DNA of 53,229 bases from Candidatus Woesearchaeota archaeon. GTDB taxonomy: Archaea; Nanobdellota; Nanobdellia; SCGC-AAA011-G17; JAGVZY01. A model generated the notes under the pieces. That model made no database searches, was not told the origin of the DNA, and worked only from the letters and a program-made list of their open reading frames with translations. Location: positions 1 to 53,229 of the forward strand of contig JAGVZY010000008.1 of assembly GCA_018302225.1 (NCBI GenBank), given 5' to 3'. A program made the translations under genes and the position numbers. How positions within the stretch are numbered: position 1 is the stretch's first letter; the number at the start of each line of letters is the position of its first letter. Positions 48,944 to 53,229 of this stretch are shown one piece after another.

Positions 48944-49629
48944 ATTAAATTTATTATTAACCTCCAGATAAATTTATAACCTATTCTAAATAAACTTAAT
49001 TTTGAATTTCCTGCTTTTCTTTCATATTCATGACTTGGGATTTCTAAAATTTTATAATCTTTTTTTAAACATTTTAAAACCATTTCCTGTTCTATATCAA
49101 AGTCAGTGGATTTTAAATCTAAATTTTTAAAAACATCTGTCTTGATTGCTCTGAAACCATTCTCAGAATCGGTTAGATTAACTTTAAATCTATAATTTAT
49201 TGCTAATTGAATTAAACCACTGCCTATATTTTTTGCAAAATTTAGTAAAGTTCCATGAAGCTCATCACTACCTCCCAACATTCTTGAACCTACGACCATG
49301 TCTGCATTGCTTTTTTCTAAAAGCAAAAGCATTTTAGGAATATCTTTTGGATCATGAGAACCATCTGCGTCCATAAAAATAAGATATTTAGATTTAACAA
49401 ATTTAGAAGCACTTCTTAAAGCAGAACCCTTTCCGATACCTTCTTCTTCTACAATTTTAATATTTTTTGAAAGAATAATACTTTTTGTTTTATCTTTAGA
49501 ATTACCATCAACTATTAGAATTTTCTCTTTTGGAACTACTTTTAAAGTTTCATCAAGAACTTCTCCAATAGTTAATTCTTCATTCTTTGTAGGAATAATA
49601 AGTGTATAATCTTGCACAGAATAAACCAT
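48940..49629 (-). CDS. GT2 dolichol-phosphate mannose synthase-like (DPM1)
   Basis: Ile-Pro-Thr-Lys-Asn-Glu, Val-Asp-Gly-Asn-Ser-Lys-Asp, Met-Asp-Ala-Asp-Gly-Ser-His-Asp-Pro (DxD) and Val-Gly-Ser-Arg-Met-Leu-Gly-Gly identify a DPM1-class enzyme; no C-terminal membrane domain. The ATG at 49629 is only 14 nt from the TATA-like CTTTATAAAC; a GTG at 49617 is 26 nt away and may be the leaderless start, giving Met-Gln-Asp-Tyr. It overlaps the following GT2 by 4 nt. Confidence 0.83.
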   Translation of the reverse strand: MVYSVQDYTLIIPTKNEELTIGEVLDETLKVVPKEKILIVDGNSKDKTKSIILSKNIKIVEEEGIGKGSALRSASKFVKSKYLIFMDADGSHDPKDIPKMLLLLEKSNADMVVGSRMLGGSDELHGTLLNFAKNIGSGLIQLAINYRFKVNLTDSENGFRAIKTDVFKNLDLKSTDFDIEQEMVLKCLKKDYKILEIPSHEYERKAGNSKLSLFRIGYKFIWRLIINLI

Positions 49630-49651
49630 CTATAAAGGTTTATAAAGGTAT

Positions 49652-50665
49652 CTAAATGGATTTAAGAACTTTTAACCATTCTTTAGAAAGCTTGCTAATA
49701 TCATAATTTAATGCTTTTTTTCTTGCAGCCAAACTAAAACTTTTTCTTAAATTTGGATTATCTATTAATTTACTTAACTTGGATTTGAATTCATTTAAAT
49801 TTTTTTGCTCAACAATAAATCCATCTTTATTATCAGATATAATTTGTCTTGGACCAATACAATTACTTGAAATTACTGGTAAACCTGAGGACATTGCTTC
49901 TATTACAGTTAAACCAAACCATTCTTCCCATTTATCAATTTTATATGAAGTATTTATTGAAATATCTGAAATTCCATTTTGAAAAGCTAATTTGGATTCA
50001 TTATTTATTGATCCTAAATATTTTATAAATTTATTATTTTTGACTTTTTCTTTTTCGGGGCCATCTCCAATAATAACAAATTCTGCTTTTTCTTTAAAAT
50101 ATTCTGCAAGTTCTAATACTAAGTTTATTCCTTTTTCTTTGATTAATCTTCCAACAAACAATATCCTAACTTTTTTAGATTTTGATTTTTTTATTGGTTT
50201 GAATAATTGAGTGTCTACACCATGAGGTATAATAAATATGTTTTTGTTGTCTTCAAATTTCTCTAATGCAAGTTTTGTTTCATTATTTAAAACTACGATT
50301 TTAATATTTTTAAGGAATATTTTCCATAATTTTCTGTCAAAAGGAAATCTAACTCTTGGTACTTTAACATTTTCTTCCCAATAAGGCCAAGAAGTAAAGA
50401 AAATAAGATCTTTTTTTAGAAGTTTAAGTATTAGAAAATAAAAGACAGCCCAGCTATAAGGTGCAAAGTTAATTATAATCTTTTTATGAAAGAGTAGTCT
50501 AATTGGGTTAAAAAGATGTTTTATAGCTCTAAAAGGATTATGATAAGCTGTTCTTGCTATTCTAGAATCATAGATTTTAATCTTGATTAATTTAGACTTT
50601 TCTAACTCTCTAAGATTGCGAAAATAAAATTCAGTTGGACATTCTGTGTATATTGCAATATTCAT
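49652..50665 (-). CDS. GT4-family glycosyltransferase
   Basis: GT-B fold. C-terminal domain motifs are Pro-His-Gly-Val-Asp, Val-Gly-Arg-Leu-Ile-Lys-Glu-Lys-Gly (donor phosphate binding), Ile-Gly-Asp-Gly-Pro-Glu, and Glu-Trp-Phe-Gly-Leu-Thr-Val-Ile-Glu-Ala-Met (E-x7-E). N-terminal acceptor domain is relatively short. Soluble or peripheral. The TATA 26 nt upstream of its ATG is shared, symmetrically, with the divergent GT2 gene. Confidence 0.86.
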   Translation of the reverse strand: MNIAIYTECPTEFYFRNLRELEKSKLIKIKIYDSRIARTAYHNPFRAIKHLFNPIRLLFHKKIIINFAPYSWAVFYFLILKLLKKDLIFFTSWPYWEENVKVPRVRFPFDRKLWKIFLKNIKIVVLNNETKLALEKFEDNKNIFIIPHGVDTQLFKPIKKSKSKKVRILFVGRLIKEKGINLVLELAEYFKEKAEFVIIGDGPEKEKVKNNKFIKYLGSINNESKLAFQNGISDISINTSYKIDKWEEWFGLTVIEAMSSGLPVISSNCIGPRQIISDNKDGFIVEQKNLNEFKSKLSKLIDNPNLRKSFSLAARKKALNYDISKLSKEWLKVLKSI

Positions 50666-50687
50666 ATTAACTAAAAAGATAGATAGG

Positions 50688-50695
50688 TTTAAAAA
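50688..50695. promoter_or_regulatory. Bidirectional TATA between two glycosyltransferase genes
   Basis: TTTAAAAA centred at about 50691 is 26 nt from ATG 50665 on the minus strand and 26 nt from ATG 50717 on the plus strand, so one symmetric box could drive both leaderless genes. Confidence 0.5.
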
Positions 50696-50716
50696 GCTTG
50701 TTTCTTTTTTGTAATC

Positions 50717-51718
50717 ATGCCAAAAATTAGCATTATTATGGTTAATTGGAATGGTAAGTTTTATTTAAAACCTTGTCTAGACTCTATAGCTGAGCAAACT
50801 TTCAAAGATTTTGAGTTGATATTTATAGATAATAATAGTACTGATGATTCTGTTGACTTTGTAAAAAAGAATTATTCATTTGCAAGGGTTGTTAAACTTA
50901 AGACAAATAAAGGTTTGCTTGGTGGTAATCATGAGGGTCTTAAGTACACTAAAGGAAATTATATTTTTTTCTTAAATAATGATACTGTTTTAGATAAGAA
51001 TTGTTTAATGGAAATTTTTAAGGCAGTTCAAACAAAAGAAATATCTAGAAAATATACTTTCTTTGCTCCCAAAATTATTTTTATAAATAAGACTTTATTA
51101 AATTCTGTGGGTATAATGCCATATAATGATGGTACTGCCAAGGATATAGGCATCTTTGAGGATGCAAATAATTATACTGAGCAATTTGAGATTTTTGGCC
51201 CTATGGGGAGTGCTTCTATTTATTCTAGAAAAGTACTCGAAAAAATTAGAAGTCATGGAAAATATTTTGATGAAAATTATTTTGGATATTATGATGATAC
51301 TGATTTGGATTTTAGATTAAGATGGATTGGTGAAAAAGCCTTATATCTTCCAAAAGCAATTGTTTATCATCATGGAAATGCTAGTTTTAAAAAAACTGGA
51401 AAAACGGCATTATACCATTCAAATAAAAATAAAATACTTAATTTTGTAAGAAACTATCCAACTTCAATTTTAATTAAGAACTTACCTGTCTTTATTATTA
51501 GGCAGATTATTTCTATAGTTTATTACTTAGTGCAATTTAATTTTTCTCCAATAGCCGGGAAAATAAAAGCAATTAGATTATTGCCCCAATATATCAGATT
51601 GAGAAATGAAAATTTAAGAAAAAATATAAAAAATGTCAAGAATGTTGAAAGATTTATAGTTTATAAAGATACTATAAAAAGTATTATAGGAAAAGTTAAA
51701 CCTCTTTCTCAAGACTAA
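50717..51718 (+). CDS. GT2 rhamnosyltransferase-like glycosyltransferase
   Basis: Met-Val-Asn-Trp-Asn-Gly, Ile-Asp-Asn-Asn-Ser-Thr-Asp, Leu-Asn-Asn-Asp-Thr, Gly-Pro-Met-Gly-Ser-Ala-Ser and Tyr-Asp-Asp-Thr-Asp-Leu-Asp-Phe-Arg resemble the other rhamnosyltransferase-like GT2 at 42918, suggesting paralogues. A basic C-terminal tail follows one hydrophobic stretch. Leaderless promoter as above. Confidence 0.83.
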   Translation: MPKISIIMVNWNGKFYLKPCLDSIAEQTFKDFELIFIDNNSTDDSVDFVKKNYSFARVVKLKTNKGLLGGNHEGLKYTKGNYIFFLNNDTVLDKNCLMEIFKAVQTKEISRKYTFFAPKIIFINKTLLNSVGIMPYNDGTAKDIGIFEDANNYTEQFEIFGPMGSASIYSRKVLEKIRSHGKYFDENYFGYYDDTDLDFRLRWIGEKALYLPKAIVYHHGNASFKKTGKTALYHSNKNKILNFVRNYPTSILIKNLPVFIIRQIISIVYYLVQFNFSPIAGKIKAIRLLPQYIRLRNENLRKNIKNVKNVERFIVYKDTIKSIIGKVKPLSQD

Positions 51719-51742
51719 ATTAGAGTTAATAAAAACTAAAAG

Positions 51743-51749
51743 TTTAAAA
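51743..51749 (+). promoter_or_regulatory. TATA box of GT9 gene 3
   Basis: TTTAAAA is centred 27 nt upstream of ATG 51773. Confidence 0.5.
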
Positions 51750-51772
51750 GATTCTGCTTTTTTAATAGTAAA

Positions 51773-52912
51773 ATGAAACCGTTTAGAGCCAAATTAGAGG
51801 ATAATTTAAGGATTTTCAGTTGGTATGTAGATCATGGTTTATTTAAAATTATCAGTTTATTTAAAAATAAAAAAATTCCTCAAGAGGTAAATAAAATAAT
51901 AATTGTTGAATTTAAATATATTGGGGATATAGTTGTTTTAACGCCTGCTATTAAAGCCTTAAAAGAAAAATTTAATTCTGCTAAAATAGATATAATTATT
52001 CCAGAAGGAATGAAGGGCCTTCTAGAGAATAATCCAAACATAAATAAAATAATTGAATTAAATCCCCTTAATTATAATTCTGATGAACTTTCTCAAAGAT
52101 TATTAAAAGAGAAATATGATTTAGGAATATTATTTCATTCTGGAAGCTATAAACTTAGTAAAGTTTTGAAAGATGCAGGTGTAAAATTTAGAATTGGATG
52201 CACAAGGCAAGGGGTTACAGAAGGCAAAGGCTTTTTCTTAAATAATAAAACTAAACCAACATTTAAATGGAAACACAAGGTAGAAGATAATTTAGATGTA
52301 ATTAAAAACTTGGGAATTAATGCAATTCAGAAAAAAACTGAGTTGTTTGTTGATTTAATATTAAAAAATAAAATAAATTCAAGTTTAGCTAAAGGACCTA
52401 ATAAAGTTGTTCTTATTCACCCCATTCCACAACATAAAAGTCATGAATGGGTTCCTGAAAGATTTTCAGAGCTGATTAAAGAATTAGTTAGATTAAATTA
52501 TAAAGTTGCGATAAGTGGAAGTAAAAAAGATAATACTAAAGTAAATAATATTCTTAATAGATTAGATAAAATAACAAAAAAGCAAGTAATTAATTTTTCA
52601 GGTAAATTAAACTTGAAAGGTCTCATTGCTTTGGCTAGCTGTGCAGATTATGTGATAAGTGTAGATACAGGAACTATGCATATTGCTGCAGCATTAGATA
52701 AACCTGTAATCTCATTATTTGGAGCTGGAAACCCTAAAATTTGGCATCCTTATACTGAAAAACAAATTTCAATATTTAAAGATAAAGAAGTTTGTACTTC
52801 TTGTATGAAACATAAATGTTTTAGAAAAGGTAAAAGAAATATGGAATGTATGAAAGCTATAACTATTCAAGATATTTTGAGTGCATTTGAAAGGATTAAA
52901 TCTTTAACTTAA
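51773..52912 (+). CDS. GT9 (heptosyltransferase-family) glycosyltransferase 3
   Basis: The most typical GT9 of the three: N-terminal Ile-Gly-Asp-Ile-Val-Val-Leu-Thr-Pro-Ala, Leu-Phe-His-Ser-Gly-Ser, Ile-His-Pro-Ile-Pro, Trp-Val-Pro-Glu-Arg-Phe, Asn-Phe-Ser-Gly-Lys-Leu, and Ile-Ser-Val-Asp-Thr-Gly-Thr-Met-His-Ile-Ala-Ala-Ala, followed by Leu-Phe-Gly-Ala. The C-terminus has Cys-x2-Cys and two further Cys. Function: transfer of heptose or a similar sugar onto a lipid-linked acceptor. Its 3' end overlaps the partial convergent gene by 17 nt. Confidence 0.88.
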   Translation: MKPFRAKLEDNLRIFSWYVDHGLFKIISLFKNKKIPQEVNKIIIVEFKYIGDIVVLTPAIKALKEKFNSAKIDIIIPEGMKGLLENNPNINKIIELNPLNYNSDELSQRLLKEKYDLGILFHSGSYKLSKVLKDAGVKFRIGCTRQGVTEGKGFFLNNKTKPTFKWKHKVEDNLDVIKNLGINAIQKKTELFVDLILKNKINSSLAKGPNKVVLIHPIPQHKSHEWVPERFSELIKELVRLNYKVAISGSKKDNTKVNNILNRLDKITKKQVINFSGKLNLKGLIALASCADYVISVDTGTMHIAAALDKPVISLFGAGNPKIWHPYTEKQISIFKDKEVCTSCMKHKCFRKGKRNMECMKAITIQDILSAFERIKSLT

Positions 52913-53229
52913 AGTGATAAATGGTATTTAAAATTTTTCTCTTTACTTTTCGCAAATTTTTAATTTTCTTGAGATCAATCATCCAATTATTTAAAGAGGC
53001 AATTAATTTTTGGGAGAAAGGTTTTTTACATTTACTCAAATTCCCATTTAATATTTTCTCGATTTCTTTTCTGTGATCTAATTTTTTATAAGGTTTATTT
53101 TTATTATAATAATTTAGAATATTATTATAAAGATATTTTCGAATATTACTTAACTGCTCTGCCGTAAAATATTTTGTTCTTGATATAGCGTTAGTTTTAT
53201 CGCTTTTTGGATCACAAGTATAATCTTTC
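52896..53229 (-). CDS. Partial gene, C-terminal 110 aa, basic protein
   Basis: An open frame on the minus strand runs from the right edge of the window to TAA at 52896-52898; its start lies outside. The visible part is hydrophilic and strongly basic, with helices rich in Asn, Lys and Tyr and two Cys, and ends Phe-Lys-Leu-Lys-Ile. Not recognised. By its place at the end of the glycan region it may be another envelope gene. Confidence 0.55.
   Translation of the reverse strand, partial: KDYTCDPKSDKTNAISRTKYFTAEQLSNIRKYLYNNILNYYNKNKPYKKLDHRKEIEKILNGNLSKCKKPFSQKLIASLNNWMIDLKKIKNLRKVKRKILNTIYHFKLKI

Overview
The window is very AT-rich DNA from an archaeon, most likely a small-genome DPANN lineage (Woesearchaeota/Pacearchaeota-like). 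The evidence is archaeal: ABCE1/RLI, archaeal uS2, archaeal-type AdkA, a PAC2-family proteasome-assembly ATPase-independent chaperone, KaiC-like ATPase, AglB oligosaccharyltransferase, tRNAs without encoded CCA, a tRNA-Leu interrupted by bulge-helix-bulge introns, and TATA boxes placed about 25-28 nt upstream of start codons (mostly leaderless transcripts). The phylum assignment is inference. No gene-free stretch exceeds 300 bases.

Layout. 1-7.5 kb: small membrane proteins, a putative zinc metalloprotease, a PAC2 protein, two different adenylate kinases in a row, tRNA-Thr(GGU) and tRNA-Leu(UAA), a large secreted Ig-like protein rich in N-glycosylation sequons with a small secreted partner, and an M50 protease. 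An 85-bp three-hairpin element occurs twice in opposite orientation (1072-1156 and 7441-7525), each time at the 3' end of a gene. 7.5-10.3 kb: a winged-helix regulator divergent from an operon that starts with a CYTH-domain protein and continues with two unrecognised genes. 10.3-12.9 kb: tiny zinc-ribbon and acidic proteins, ABCE1, and a possible 36-residue gene. 12.9-19.7 kb: secreted/membrane genes, divergent enolase, a TM-helix (MscS-like) protein, a nucleotidyltransferase/HEPN-like pair with palindromic repeats at its promoter, uS2, KaiC-like ATPase, SpoIIM-like protein.

19.7-52.9 kb is almost continuous surface-glycan biosynthesis: AglB (split by a frameshift at a GT repeat), a GlcNAc-1-P-transferase-like enzyme, a flippase, dolichol-phosphate sugar synthases (DPM1/ALG5-like), many GT2, three GT9, one GT4, several GT-C/GT39 membrane transferases and two methyltransferases. 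Embedded in it are seven radical-SAM enzymes (four SPASM-type, three B12-binding-type). The most striking part is the co-directional run 27.75-36.7 kb: radical SAM, a minimal two-subunit TPP enzyme (E1alpha/E1beta-like), a second radical SAM paralogue, a B12-type radical SAM, an old-yellow-enzyme flavoprotein, an SDR, a GT9 and a third radical SAM/SPASM. I read it as an undescribed pathway that builds or modifies an unusual sugar or lipid-linked glycan that the flippase and AglB would then place on surface proteins such as the sequon-rich one in this window; that functional link is inference.
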